From NCBI RefSeq assembly GCF_900168065.1, contig NZ_FUZZ01000001.1:3034623-3098622 (forward strand): a stretch of DNA of 64,000 nucleotides, written 5' to 3'. The DNA is from Chitinophaga ginsengisegetis (GTDB lineage Bacteria; Bacteroidota; Bacteroidia; Chitinophagales; Chitinophagaceae). The position numbers and the translations under genes were made by a program. Of the stretch, positions 17,940 through 27,584 are shown one piece after another. Under the pieces are notes generated by a model, which was given only the letters and a program-made list of their open reading frames with translations, made no database searches and was not told where the DNA came from. How positions within the stretch are numbered: the first letter of the stretch is position 1; each line of letters starts with the position of its first letter.

Positions 17940-18926
17940 TTACCGGATGATGGTTGTGTTTTTATCAATTCGAGGCTGCTGTCCTCCACGTAGTATAGAG
18001 CTTCCGTTAAATTTCTCACTTTGATCAATATTTGCTGCTACATCAAAATCTGCTTCATTAATCTGGCCGCTCTGCGCAAAGGCTTTTACAGCATTGGTGT
18101 AAGTTACCAAATGAATATCATTCAAGTCAATACCACTTTCGTGCATTAAAGCGGCGGTTTTCGGAACGGCCAGGGGATCGCTGATACCCCAGTCGGCAGC
18201 GGAATTCACCATAATACGTTCACTTCCATACTGTTTAACTACAGCTACCATGCGTTCATTCCCCATTTTAGTGAAGGGATAGATGGTAAACGCAGCCCAG
18301 AAGCCACGATCGAGCACTTCTTTGACTGTTTCTTCGTTATTATGGTCTACAATGATCATGTGAGGCTCCAAACCATGTTCCAGGGCAATATCCATACTGC
18401 GCTGGGTTCCTTTTTTCTTATCGCGGTGAGGGGTATGTATCTGTACGGGTAGGCCGGCTTCTTTAGCCAGTTCCAGTTGGGCGCGGTAATATTTTTCTTC
18501 GAGGGGAGTCTGGTCATCGAAACCGATTTCGCCCACGCCCACCACGCCTTCTTTATAAATAAACTGTGGTAATATTTCCATTACAGCTTCCGCGAGCTTT
18601 TCGTTATTGGCTTCTTTTGAGTTGAGGCCAATGGTGCAATAGTGTTTGATGCCGAACTGGGAAGCGCGGAAACGCTCCCATCCCAGGAGGCTGCTGAAAT
18701 AATCGCGGAAGGTATCCACGCCGGTGCGTGGTTGTCCCAGCCAGAAGGCCGGTTCAATAAGCGCCACTACGCCGGCATCGGCCATTGCCTGATAGTCGTC
18801 CGTAGTACGGGCGGTCATATGCACATGCGGATCAAAGAAGCGCATGCCTTTTATTTTATTAAGATAAGCGGGGCTATAGGTGAGTGGTTGGAGATCTTTC
18901 TCTGTTAAATCATGGATTCCGCACAT
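17940..18926 (-). CDS. eboB: EboB-like TatD-family metal-dependent hydrolase
   Basis: A 328-residue TIM-barrel hydrolase. TatD-type metal ligands are seen in FFDPHVHM (strand 1), GVVGVGEIGFDD (Glu), LPVQIHTPHRDKK (His), MIIVDHNNEET (His) and VNSAADWGISDP (Asp). The N-terminus is longer than in housekeeping TatD, as in other EboB proteins. It follows eboA by 23 bp and precedes eboC by 54 bp, so the three are one transcript. The reaction is unknown; its place in the cluster suggests hydrolysis of a metabolite conjugate, not DNA, but that is inference. Confidence 0.88.
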   Translation of the reverse strand: MCGIHDLTEKDLQPLTYSPAYLNKIKGMRFFDPHVHMTARTTDDYQAMADAGVVALIEPAFWLGQPRTGVDTFRDYFSSLLGWERFRASQFGIKHYCTIGLNSKEANNEKLAEAVMEILPQFIYKEGVVGVGEIGFDDQTPLEEKYYRAQLELAKEAGLPVQIHTPHRDKKKGTQRSMDIALEHGLEPHMIIVDHNNEETVKEVLDRGFWAAFTIYPFTKMGNERMVAVVKQYGSERIMVNSAADWGISDPLAVPKTAALMHESGIDLNDIHLVTYTNAVKAFAQSGQINEADFDVAANIDQSEKFNGSSILRGGQQPRIDKNTTIIR

Positions 18927-18949
18927 ATCTGATCGGTTTTAATGTTGAT

Positions 18950-19849
18950 TTATTTAGTTATTTTTTGCGCCAGGGTATCCCAGGAGATACTACCAGCCTG
19001 TATTTCCGCCTGCAATGCCGGGTCTGTGGCCAGCAATGCTTTAGCGGGTTCATATTGGCATTGTGCACAAACCAGTGCTGCGGCTTCTTTCTCTGTGCTG
19101 TTCAGGGAATGCCAGATACGGGTGATATCTGCAAAATTGCCTTCTCCTACAAAATTCACCAGGATCCGCCACTGCATGGGATCGAGCGTTCTGCCGGCGG
19201 CCCATCTTTCATGGGCAAAATCTACCAGGATGCCTGCCAGTGCAGCATTGGCCCTTTCATCCAGCCCCGTGATCCCGTGTAATGGTTTATCGGTAAAGAT
19301 AGCTTTCATTACCAGCTGATTCCACGCGGGTTCCGGGAGATACTTAGCCGGGTAAGGATTGTGCAACATAATGGCTTCCTGTACAATACCAATATTGGAC
19401 CGGATGCCTTCCGAAGTACGGGCGATCCATTCTTCCGGCCAGGGCAGCAGCGGGAGTGCGCTGTACAAGGCGGCCAGTTCATTCATTTCTGCGCTGTTGA
19501 ACAGGTTTTCCAGCACTTCCAGGTAGGCAGATTTGTTGGCTACCGGTAATTGCAGCAACCACCACACCCGTGCGAGGCGGTCTAACGTCCATCCATGTAC
19601 GAAAAATGAGGGCAGCAGCGCCTGCAGCTGTTCATCTTCCGTTGTGGAAATACGGATCCTTTCTTTACCTGTGAAACGCGGGATAGCTGTGAAAGTTTGA
19701 TTAAACTGCGGGATGGCACCGGTTTGCTGATGTAGCTGCAAACGCTGTTGCAGCCAGGCATTTGCTTTTTCGTTTCCGTTGTTCCTGATGATCGTACTAA
19801 GCAGCGTGCTCACTTTATCCTGATCGTATACATATTCAGCCACTGACAT
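18950..19849 (-). CDS. eboA: EboA domain-containing protein
   Basis: About 299 residues from the ATG at 19849 (MSVAEYVYDQ). The frame extends to a GTG at 19924, but the extra 25 residues look unlike a protein start. The all-helical, leucine-rich sequence, with NEKANAWLQQRLQ near the N-terminus and helical hairpins such as LDRLARVWWLLQLPV, ARTSEGIRSNIGIVQEAIMLHNPYPAK (as two blocks) and LNSTEKEAAALV, fits EboA. EboA has no known activity. It heads the operon (eboA-B-C), so the promoter should lie in 19850-20000. Identity rests on helical pattern plus position. Confidence 0.82.
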   Translation of the reverse strand: MSVAEYVYDQDKVSTLLSTIIRNNGNEKANAWLQQRLQLHQQTGAIPQFNQTFTAIPRFTGKERIRISTTEDEQLQALLPSFFVHGWTLDRLARVWWLLQLPVANKSAYLEVLENLFNSAEMNELAALYSALPLLPWPEEWIARTSEGIRSNIGIVQEAIMLHNPYPAKYLPEPAWNQLVMKAIFTDKPLHGITGLDERANAALAGILVDFAHERWAAGRTLDPMQWRILVNFVGEGNFADITRIWHSLNSTEKEAAALVCAQCQYEPAKALLATDPALQAEIQAGSISWDTLAQKITK

Positions 19850-20284
19850 ATCCTGTTTAAAATAATAATGCTGATTTCCCAATAAAATTAACCAGTAATA
19901 ATGGGATTTTAAGAATCCGGCCACTTTTTTATGATAGATGGCAAAAAAAGAAGATTAAACCGTTCACATCAATGGTTGAACGATGAGATGTGTCCAAAAT
20001 AAAAGAGAGGCATTACTGCCTCTCCTTCCGCCATTCTAAAACCTGATTATACATCAGGATATCTTTAAACTGCGAAGCCTCTGACGACAGGCATGACGCA
20101 ATCAGGTATATGTTGGGAAAACGCCGATCAAGAACGATGGTACTTTAAAGATCTGTAATATATGAGTGCTCTCTCTATAAACTTAGATCCGAAATAAAGC
20201 AAAAATGCACGTAGCAATAAATACGGCCGTAAGATACATATTTCTCCTTTCATTCCAAATAAACAAGTGATTTTTACGTTGCAT
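19850..20284. other. Intergenic region upstream of eboA
   Basis: The 435 bp should contain the eboA promoter and the 3' end of the FG-GAP gene transcript, including the minus-strand terminator at 19997-20024. A 33-codon frame directly after the FG-GAP stop (20183-20284, minus) is discussed under findings. Nothing else was recognised. Confidence 0.5.
19997..20024 (-). terminator. Intrinsic terminator, minus strand
   Basis: GAGAGGCA (20005-20012) pairs perfectly with TGCCTCTC (20017-20024), loop TTAC. On the minus strand it is followed by TTTTATTTT. It would end the transcript of the FG-GAP gene 260 bp after its stop codon. Confidence 0.75.
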
Positions 20285-21820
20285 TTAATGAGCAGCATTG
20301 TTCTGTAATACTATAAACGGCTGATACTCTTTCCAGTCAGGCTTATAATCATCAAGTATGATAAAACCCTGTGCGTAGTTTCCAAGTACTATATCCTGGT
20401 CGCCATCGTGATCATAATCTTTCACATCCATGCAGATCCATCTTCCTTCCTTCTCCAGCGGCGGAGAATGAGGGATGAACGTAAGTGGTTTATTTCCACC
20501 TTCAAAGAAAATAAATTTCTCTTCCGGCCGGTGTTTAAAGTCCGCGAAAAAGGCGATGGAGGCAATATCTAATTTGCCATCGCCATTAAAATCAGCTACC
20601 ACGGCCTTTGTACAGCCATTCACGGGGTAATGCCATGCCTCGGTGTATTTATTATTTCCGTCATTCAGGTAGACGAATATTCCGTGGTAAGGTTTAAGCA
20701 CCATAGAAAAATCTGCATTATCACCGCAGGTATATAGTATGTCCTGTTTTCCATCGCCATTAAAATCTGCGAGTTGAAAACTGGTAGAACCATTGATGGG
20801 AGGGAATCTCAGCAGGCTGGTAGATACAAAGCCCCCTTTCCTGTCGTTTTCAAATAACCAGATGCCTTCATCACCGGCGGCAAACAGCACCATAAAGTCC
20901 GTATAGCCGTCGTGGTTAAAATCGCCGGTTTCTGCATGAACAGCGCCGGGCACTTCCCATATGGGGAACTGTTTGTAGCTGTGATCCGGTAACTGTTTCA
21001 GCCAGTACAGGCCGCCCTGGTTATGTCCGAATGCGCATACCAGCAGATCGGGCAGGCCATCTTTATCGAAATCTGCCTGCAGGGTTTGCACCGGCCGTTT
21101 CAGGAACGCCATGAGGTCGTGCTGCCTGCTTTGGGCGTCATTGGGGCTGATGCTGGTAATAATACCGGCAGGCGCGTCCAATGCCCGCATATTGCCTATT
21201 TCTGTGAGTATGGCCTGTTGTTGCGCCGCAGTGTCTTTTACAAAAAGTATATCGACGGCGGGAGATGGTAAGCTCCGTATGTTAACGACTTGTAAATTTT
21301 CGTCCCATTGTGTGAGTGTATTGGTGAGTCCATCACTGGTCATGAGGTGGCCATTGTCCGGGTTAAAGGCCACCATTGTGGTAGCTACCGGGACGGTATC
21401 TTTCAGCACCGGGTGTTTCAGTGTGAAAAAGGACCAGTCGCGTTGCAACGGCTGCGGCACTTTTTCAGCCGGCAGTTTATCCGGGGCGGTATGTTCATAG
21501 TATGCCACCAGTAATTCCCAATCCTGGATAGAAATAAGCCCTGGTTTTTCGCCGGGCATCGGCGGGTAATAGGAATGCTCCCCCCATACTTTAATGCCCA
21601 GTTTGGGCGCCATAGCGGGCAATACGTGCTTTAGCCAGGTTTCCTTATCCAGGAGGGCGGGAGACACCGGCAAATGGCAGCCGGAGCAATATTTACCGGC
21701 CAGGACTTTTCCTTTTTCTTCCGGGGTAGGTGTATGGCAACTGATGATGATGACAAAGCTGGTGGTGATTAAAAATAAAGCGGCGAGACAATACCGGTTC
21801 CTCGTGGGTTGATTGGTCAT
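20285..21820 (-). CDS. FG-GAP/VCBS repeat lipoprotein with N-terminal c-type haem motif
   Basis: The protein has 511 residues. A lipoprotein signal ends at C28 (VIIISC). Directly after it comes a haem c motif CSGCH (C45, C48, H49) in a segment of about 90 residues, with MAP and YYPPMPGEKPGL as possible distal Met regions; this looks like a short cytochrome c domain. Residues about 215-505 are FG-GAP/VCBS beta-propeller repeats with calcium-type loops DFDKDGLPD, DFNHDGYTD, DFNGDGKQD, DFNGDGKLD and DYDHDGDQD. The combination suggests a surface or periplasmic redox-linked binding protein. No partner oxidase is adjacent, and it seems monocistronic. Confidence 0.85.
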   Translation of the reverse strand: MTNQPTRNRYCLAALFLITTSFVIIISCHTPTPEEKGKVLAGKYCSGCHLPVSPALLDKETWLKHVLPAMAPKLGIKVWGEHSYYPPMPGEKPGLISIQDWELLVAYYEHTAPDKLPAEKVPQPLQRDWSFFTLKHPVLKDTVPVATTMVAFNPDNGHLMTSDGLTNTLTQWDENLQVVNIRSLPSPAVDILFVKDTAAQQQAILTEIGNMRALDAPAGIITSISPNDAQSRQHDLMAFLKRPVQTLQADFDKDGLPDLLVCAFGHNQGGLYWLKQLPDHSYKQFPIWEVPGAVHAETGDFNHDGYTDFMVLFAAGDEGIWLFENDRKGGFVSTSLLRFPPINGSTSFQLADFNGDGKQDILYTCGDNADFSMVLKPYHGIFVYLNDGNNKYTEAWHYPVNGCTKAVVADFNGDGKLDIASIAFFADFKHRPEEKFIFFEGGNKPLTFIPHSPPLEKEGRWICMDVKDYDHDGDQDIVLGNYAQGFIILDDYKPDWKEYQPFIVLQNNAAH

Positions 21821-21861
21821 CAGTGAATATTTTAACGGGTATTGTAAAGTACTAAAATGTT

Positions 21862-21901
21862 ATATAAAAACGAATGCAGCGAAAAAGATCCGCTGCATTC
21901 G
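21862..21901 (-). terminator. Terminator of the susCD operon, minus strand
   Basis: CGAATGCAGCG (21871-21881) pairs perfectly with CGCTGCATTCG (21891-21901). On the minus strand it is followed by TTTTTATATAA. It lies 34 bp after the SusD stop codon. Confidence 0.85.
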
Positions 21902-21934
21902 TTGTGTTTAAAAAAGCGACAGATATAGCTGTTA

Positions 21935-23722
21935 TTAGTAGTTCGGGTTCTGATCGAGTACTCTTGTTCCGCCTACCATTGTCAGATCGATCTGACGTTG
22001 CGGGATGGGGAAGTATTCATTTTTCCCTTTTGTAAAGTGTCCGCCTTTCAGGTCGTCGGTGATAGCTGATTCGTATTGGATAAAGGCATTCAGCGCTACA
22101 TCAGCAATACCCCAGCGTACGAGATCGAAGAAGCGGTGGCCTTCTGTAGCCAGTTCCAGTTTGCGTTCAAAATAGATGGCTTTTAATGCCTGGTCCTTAC
22201 TTGAAAAAGTAGCGGTGTACCTGCCTATTTTGTAATTGGCTGCCATTTGGGTAGGATCGAAGCCTAACATGGGTTTCGTGTCGTCTTTGTATTTATGCAG
22301 CCAGTTTTCAGGGTGATTGATCATCCTGTCGCGGATCTGGTTTACCAAAGCGGTAGCTCCGGGGAGGTCGCCGGTTTGGGCATGGCATTCAGCGGCCATG
22401 AGGATTACGTCGGCAAAGCGGATCAACAGTACGTTGATAGCGGATCCCGGCGCCCAGGAGTGTGCATCTTTGTATTTGTCCTGGTTAAACTGCCAGTATA
22501 CCATTTTCTTTGGTGCGTACGGGCCGGCATATTTCTGGTCCCTGATCCAGTTAGCACCGGGGTGATTGCCCCAGTCGTGATAAGGTATCCCACGGCGGCC
22601 AACGGTCCAGTCGAGACGTGGATCCAGTGTACCTGTTTCCGGTGTGAACGGTGTGGTAGACACGATGCCCTGATCGTTTTTCACGGGGTTTGCGTTCCAG
22701 GTATCGAGGTTAGGCAAACCGGTAGCGGGATCTGTGCGATAGGAGTTTACGAGGTCCTGGGTAGGCTGATAAAATCCGCAGCAGCCGAATGGACTGTTGT
22801 ACGGGAAGTTCAGCATTTCGCCCTGGTTCGCATTGGCGATGGTATTGGTACCATCATTTGCAGTCATCTGGATGGCAAATACGGACTCTGAATTATTCTT
22901 TTTGGCGGCATCGAAGTTGTCTTCAAATGCGTTTGTGAGCGCGTATTTAAGACCATTGGAAGTAACGCCTGAGGCAATAGCCTGATCAAACAGCGGCATT
23001 GCTTCCGGGTACTTTTTCTGGTACAGGTATGTTTTAGCCAGGTAGATCTGTGCAGCCCATTTATTTGCTCTTGCTACATCGCTTTGTGTAGGAGGCAGGT
23101 TATCTGCAGCAAATTTAAAATCGGCTTCAATAAAAGGCCAGATGTCTTTATCATTTTTAACACGGACTTCTATCGTGGTGTCTGTGATATAAGGCACTTT
23201 ATTGAACAGTTTTTTCAGTTCAAAATAGTAGTGTCCGCGGAGGAAACGGGCTTCTGCTTCCACCTGAGTTTTTTCAGCGGCACTCATGTCTGTTGCCTTT
23301 GGCAGTGCTACCAGTACTGCATTACAACGGATCACTCCTTCGTAAACAGCTCTCCACTTGGTATTGAAAAAACCGTTGCTTGGATCGACTGTGAATTTAG
23401 CGATAGGATCGATACCGGGTTGGTCGCCACTGAAGCTACCTTTGTGCGAATCGCCACCGGCCACGCTGCCATAGATCCAGTTGGTAGGAGACGCTTCCCA
23501 GGGTCCGCCACCACCGAGTGCTGCCTGGGCGGTTTGTTGCCCGTCGAGCGAGGCGTATGCGCCTACCAGTAAATAACCAATACCGGCTTTATTCGCCACA
23601 ATTTCATCACTGAGGGAGCCGAGCGGTCCCCGTTCAAGGAAGCTCTTTTTACAAGCACTGATTCCTACTGCTGCCAACGCAAGAATTACACTTAGATATC
23701 GTAATGTTTTCATTTTTCTCAA
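21935..23722 (-). CDS. SusD/RagB family outer-membrane lipoprotein
   Basis: A 595-residue SusD-type lipoprotein with lipobox GISAC (C24). The N-terminal KKSFLERGPLGSLSDE is typical, followed by TPR-like helices (EAEARFLRGHYYFELKKLF, AAQIYLAKTYLYQKKY). The C-terminal FERKLELATEGHRFFDLVRWG and EYFPIPQRQIDLT blocks are diagnostic. It forms the lid of the SusC receptor encoded 23 bp upstream and binds the substrate at the cell surface. No carbohydrate-active enzyme lies next to this pair, so the substrate cannot be inferred. Confidence 0.95.
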   Translation of the reverse strand: MRKMKTLRYLSVILALAAVGISACKKSFLERGPLGSLSDEIVANKAGIGYLLVGAYASLDGQQTAQAALGGGGPWEASPTNWIYGSVAGGDSHKGSFSGDQPGIDPIAKFTVDPSNGFFNTKWRAVYEGVIRCNAVLVALPKATDMSAAEKTQVEAEARFLRGHYYFELKKLFNKVPYITDTTIEVRVKNDKDIWPFIEADFKFAADNLPPTQSDVARANKWAAQIYLAKTYLYQKKYPEAMPLFDQAIASGVTSNGLKYALTNAFEDNFDAAKKNNSESVFAIQMTANDGTNTIANANQGEMLNFPYNSPFGCCGFYQPTQDLVNSYRTDPATGLPNLDTWNANPVKNDQGIVSTTPFTPETGTLDPRLDWTVGRRGIPYHDWGNHPGANWIRDQKYAGPYAPKKMVYWQFNQDKYKDAHSWAPGSAINVLLIRFADVILMAAECHAQTGDLPGATALVNQIRDRMINHPENWLHKYKDDTKPMLGFDPTQMAANYKIGRYTATFSSKDQALKAIYFERKLELATEGHRFFDLVRWGIADVALNAFIQYESAITDDLKGGHFTKGKNEYFPIPQRQIDLTMVGGTRVLDQNPNY

Positions 23723-23745
23723 TTTTACTTTTCAGGAAAAAATTA

Positions 23746-26700
23746 TCAGAATGTTACATTCACACCGAGCAGGTACTGACGCTGATTAGGATAAGCTCCT
23801 TCATCCACACCGAAGTTGCTGGTGCCACCGGTAATTTCAGGATCTATACCTGAGTATTTGGTGATGGTAAACAGGTTTGCTGCCTGACCATATACCCTGA
23901 ACTTTGTGATACCAATTCTCTGGAGTACGTTACTTGGTATGGTGTATCCCAGCATGATATTTTTTGCACGCAGGTAAGAACCATTTTCAACAAAATAAGA
24001 GTTGGGTACGTTGGAGGTACTGAAAGACGGAGATGTTTCCTGGATGGGCGCTGTAGCGTTCTGGCGGGTTGGCAGCCAGGAATCATACAGGGCTGTTTTG
24101 CTCTTCGCACCTTCGAAGGAAGGATAGAAATCGGTCCACCATTTCACCTGGTTCCAGATCTTGTTACCTTGTACGCCATACACAAACATGCTGAAATCCC
24201 AGGCTTTATAAGTGAGGTTGATATTGAGGCCATAGCTGAACTTTGGATTGGGATTACCGAGATAAGTACGGTCGGCTTCTGTAATCCTTCCGTCGCCATT
24301 CACATCTGCATATTTGAAGCGGCCTGGTTTTGTATCGGTCTGGTACGTCAATGAATTATCATTATACTGTTTCCTGGTAGCTTCGTTTGCTGCATCTATT
24401 TCTGCCTGGCTGTTCCAGAATCCATCTACCTTATAACCAAAAAATTCGCTGATAGATTGACCAACAGCATTACGGATAATAAATGTACCGTTAAAGCGGC
24501 GTTGTTCCTGATCGAAGTAAGGAGCAGCATCTGATATTTTAACGATCTCATTATTATACGTAGTGAAGTTACCGTTTAGTTCCAGCTTAAGGTCTTTGGT
24601 AAGATTCAGGTTGGTGGTAGCAGAGAAATCGAATCCTTTATTTTTCATTTGTGCTACGTTCACATAAGGTGCGTTGGCTATTCCGTAAACACCTGGTAAT
24701 TCGGGGTTATACAGCAGATCTCTTACATCTTTACGATAGTAGTCTGCAGTAATTTCGAGGGCGCCTTTGAACAAGGTTGCATCGATACCGATATTGGCGT
24801 TTACGTTACTTTCCCATTTAGCATCGGGGTTACCTATACGTGTGCGGTAGAAGCCCTGCAGGATAGAGTTACCGGTGCCTTTCAGGTCATAGAAAGAGTT
24901 TCCTTTTTCAAACCCGTAAGCGGTGAAGGAGTTCTGTGGGTCTACGTTGATCTGGTTACCCATGATACCATAGCCTCCGCGGATTTTCAGATCTGAGATC
25001 CAGCTGATGCCTTTCATGAATCCTTCCTGCGACATACGCCAGGCGGCGCTTACTGCGGGGAAGTTACCATACCTGTTGGATGAACCGAACCGGGAAGATC
25101 CGTCTCGGCGAATCAGGGCGCCCAGGAGGTAGCGATCTTTATAGGAATAGTCTACCCTGGCAAACAGGGAGAACAATCCATCGGAGAAACGGCCGCTGTA
25201 GTTTGTTGGCGTACCGCTACCAGTGCTGAGGTTGGTGAAGTCCGGATCAAAAGTGAAATAATCGAGGTTGGTTCCACCAACAGTACGGCCCTGGTTATCG
25301 AATGCTTCCGTACCCAACAGTACTTTCAGGTCGTGTACCTGGTTGAAGTTCTGATGATAGGTGAGTGTATTGGTCCAGGTCCAGTCGTAACCGCTTCCTG
25401 CGTTTTCTGTATACGAGTTCACTTTATTGTTCTCGGCGTTTTCGTATTCAGGCAGTGTAAAGCTGTGATTATTGAAAGAATAGATTTCACCGCCAAAGCT
25501 GGTACGGAGGGTGAAATGCTTCAGGATGTCTGCCTCTGCAAACACGTTACCCAACAGGCGGTTGGCCAGTGTTTTAGTGGTACCAAAACGATCCTGGATA
25601 GCTACGGGGTTACGGGCGTTACCCAAACCTTTACCGAAGCTGCCTGCATAATTGCCGTTGATATCATGCACCGGGATGATAGGCATTTCACGGAACGCCA
25701 TACCAATACCGCTACCTTCCGTAAGTGCGCCGATCCGCGGGTTATTAATGAGGGAATATTCCATGTTTTCACCTACACGGATATGATCCGTAACGTTATA
25801 GGTGCTGTTGGCACGAACTGCATAACGTTTGTTATAGGTGTTGGTTAAAGTACCCTCCTGGTTAAAGTAATAGAAAGAGAAGAAGTAGCTGCCGATATCG
25901 CCGCCACCTGCTACTGAAATGTTATGGCTGGTGATAGGCGCAGGGTTAAATATTTCATGGAACCAGTCGGTGCCCGATTTGTTGGCTTTTACGATGCGGT
26001 GAAAAGCATCCACATCACTGGCTACCTTATAGTTCGGATTTACGAAATAGGTAGATGGATCGGTACCGGGATCTCCTTCCATTGCGCCCTGTGGAGCAAT
26101 ATAATCCGGCAGGCGTGGTGTGGCGCCGGAACCATATTGTTCATCGTTATATACAGGGTTAGCGGTAGTATTGGCAATGGCCATCCATTTCAGGTTGGCC
26201 TGTTCCTGCGGACTGAGGATATTCCATACATTTCCGCCTTTGGGCCGTTGTGTACCATAGTAGCCATCATAAGAAACCTTTACTTTACCGGTTCCTCTTT
26301 TGGTGGTGATGATGATAACGCCGTTGGCCGCACGGGCACCGTAGATAGAGGCAGCGCCTGCATCTTTCAGTACCTGCATGGTTTGTACATCGTTGGGGTT
26401 TATGTCTGTGATGTTAGAGATGGGTACTCCATCCACTACATACAGTGGTGTATTATTTCCGAAGGTATTTACGCCGCGGATCTTCACCTGTGGTTCCTGG
26501 CCTGGCTGACCGGAGCCGAGGATGGTAACACCGGAAACCTGTCCCTGCAGCTGATTGGCTATCTGGGAGGTAGGCTGTTTGGTAAGATTTTCTACTTTCA
26601 CAATAGATACAGCACCGGTAAGGTCTTTCTTTTTCTGGCTGGCATAACCGGTTACTACTACTTCTTCCAGTGATCCTACTTTCTCGGTGAGAGAAACGTT

Positions 26701-26982
26701 TACTGGTCCGGCTCCTACTACTGCTTCCTGCGGATCATATCCTACAAAGGAGAATACAAGTGTTTCGCCTGATTTGGCCATAAGGGAAAAAGTACCGGAG
26801 GGGTCTGTGGCAGTACCCCTGTTGGTGCCTTTCACAAACACAGTAACGCCTGGCAGCGCATTGCCTGAAGCTTTGTCCGTTACTTTACCCGTAATTTTTG
26901 TTTGTGCTGATACGTTGTTGCCGGCCAATAGCAACAAGAGGCCGCATAGTACGGCGAGTGCCTGGTAAAATTGCTTTTTCAT
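23746..26982 (-). CDS. SusC/RagA-type TonB-dependent receptor
   Basis: A 1078-residue outer-membrane receptor, full length. The signal peptide ends near residue 27 (NNVSAQ). A CarbDLD repeat (ITGKVTDKASGNALPGVTV) is followed by EEVVVTGYA (TonB-box region), the plug with VKIRGVNTFG, PLYVVDGVPISN and VLKDAGAASIYGARAANGV, then the barrel ending in YLLGVNVTF with a terminal Phe. It is the first gene of a two-gene operon with susD. A 600-bp upstream region holds its promoter. No sigma/anti-sigma pair or HTCS is adjacent, so regulation is not visible. Confidence 0.96.
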   Translation of the reverse strand: MKKQFYQALAVLCGLLLLLAGNNVSAQTKITGKVTDKASGNALPGVTVFVKGTNRGTATDPSGTFSLMAKSGETLVFSFVGYDPQEAVVGAGPVNVSLTEKVGSLEEVVVTGYASQKKKDLTGAVSIVKVENLTKQPTSQIANQLQGQVSGVTILGSGQPGQEPQVKIRGVNTFGNNTPLYVVDGVPISNITDINPNDVQTMQVLKDAGAASIYGARAANGVIIITTKRGTGKVKVSYDGYYGTQRPKGGNVWNILSPQEQANLKWMAIANTTANPVYNDEQYGSGATPRLPDYIAPQGAMEGDPGTDPSTYFVNPNYKVASDVDAFHRIVKANKSGTDWFHEIFNPAPITSHNISVAGGGDIGSYFFSFYYFNQEGTLTNTYNKRYAVRANSTYNVTDHIRVGENMEYSLINNPRIGALTEGSGIGMAFREMPIIPVHDINGNYAGSFGKGLGNARNPVAIQDRFGTTKTLANRLLGNVFAEADILKHFTLRTSFGGEIYSFNNHSFTLPEYENAENNKVNSYTENAGSGYDWTWTNTLTYHQNFNQVHDLKVLLGTEAFDNQGRTVGGTNLDYFTFDPDFTNLSTGSGTPTNYSGRFSDGLFSLFARVDYSYKDRYLLGALIRRDGSSRFGSSNRYGNFPAVSAAWRMSQEGFMKGISWISDLKIRGGYGIMGNQINVDPQNSFTAYGFEKGNSFYDLKGTGNSILQGFYRTRIGNPDAKWESNVNANIGIDATLFKGALEITADYYRKDVRDLLYNPELPGVYGIANAPYVNVAQMKNKGFDFSATTNLNLTKDLKLELNGNFTTYNNEIVKISDAAPYFDQEQRRFNGTFIIRNAVGQSISEFFGYKVDGFWNSQAEIDAANEATRKQYNDNSLTYQTDTKPGRFKYADVNGDGRITEADRTYLGNPNPKFSYGLNINLTYKAWDFSMFVYGVQGNKIWNQVKWWTDFYPSFEGAKSKTALYDSWLPTRQNATAPIQETSPSFSTSNVPNSYFVENGSYLRAKNIMLGYTIPSNVLQRIGITKFRVYGQAANLFTITKYSGIDPEITGGTSNFGVDEGAYPNQRQYLLGVNVTF

Positions 26983-27584
26983 AACGTGATTTAAGGGAAA
27001 CGTTTAAGAAAAATTGTTAGTAAATAAGGATTCCTATCTATATGTCACCTTATTGAACAGTCACAACTTTGCATACAGATCTCCTACCCGCCGCATTGAT
27101 TGTTTTGCGGCAGGTCAATTTTCAATAAATACAAAGCATTAGTTTTTCTTCACACGTGCATGATGCGCTACACGGTGTTAAAAAAGGAATGAGTGTCTGT
27201 TCAACAGTTAAACGATAACTACTGATGTTGAATGATGAATTATACTATAAAACAAACACTGATGGTCAAGCTGATTCAGGTCATTTGACTTTTGTTTAAT
27301 TGTTTATTGATAGTGAATTCAATACGATAACTAATAATAACTGTGAGAATCTTTTGCTCTAGTAACAAACATTTCTACCCTCAGATTTTGGTTCTCACGT
27401 GGAATTGTGTAATGATTTCGAATATATAACATTATTTTAGCTCAAACAAGTAGTCTTTTAACATTTTCTTTAAAAGTGACAAAATTGCAGATCGTTATTC
27501 CACTATTCCACACTGCCGGGATAAAATAATACAAGGAATACTTTTGAAATTCTTTGTGTATGTTTAAGCCCTAATTTTTGTGTC
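26983..27584. other. Long intergenic region upstream of susC
   Basis: This 602-bp AT-rich gap lies between the divergent susC (minus) and TMEM220 (plus) genes. A weak 6-bp GCCGCA hairpin occurs near 27090-27111. No ORF, repeat or clear consensus promoter was found by eye. Confidence 0.5.

Noticed and set aside
20500..21100. Apparent internal repeats suggesting a repeat array
   Set aside because: They are degenerate FG-GAP calcium-loop codons (DFNGDGK type) within one gene, not DNA repeats in their own right.
25924..26673. 249-codon plus-strand open frame
   Set aside because: It is antisense to the full-length SusC; the coding signal is on the minus strand.
27090..27111. GCCGCA hairpin in the susC upstream region
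   Set aside because: The stem is only six pairs with no T-run and no second copy; too weak to call.
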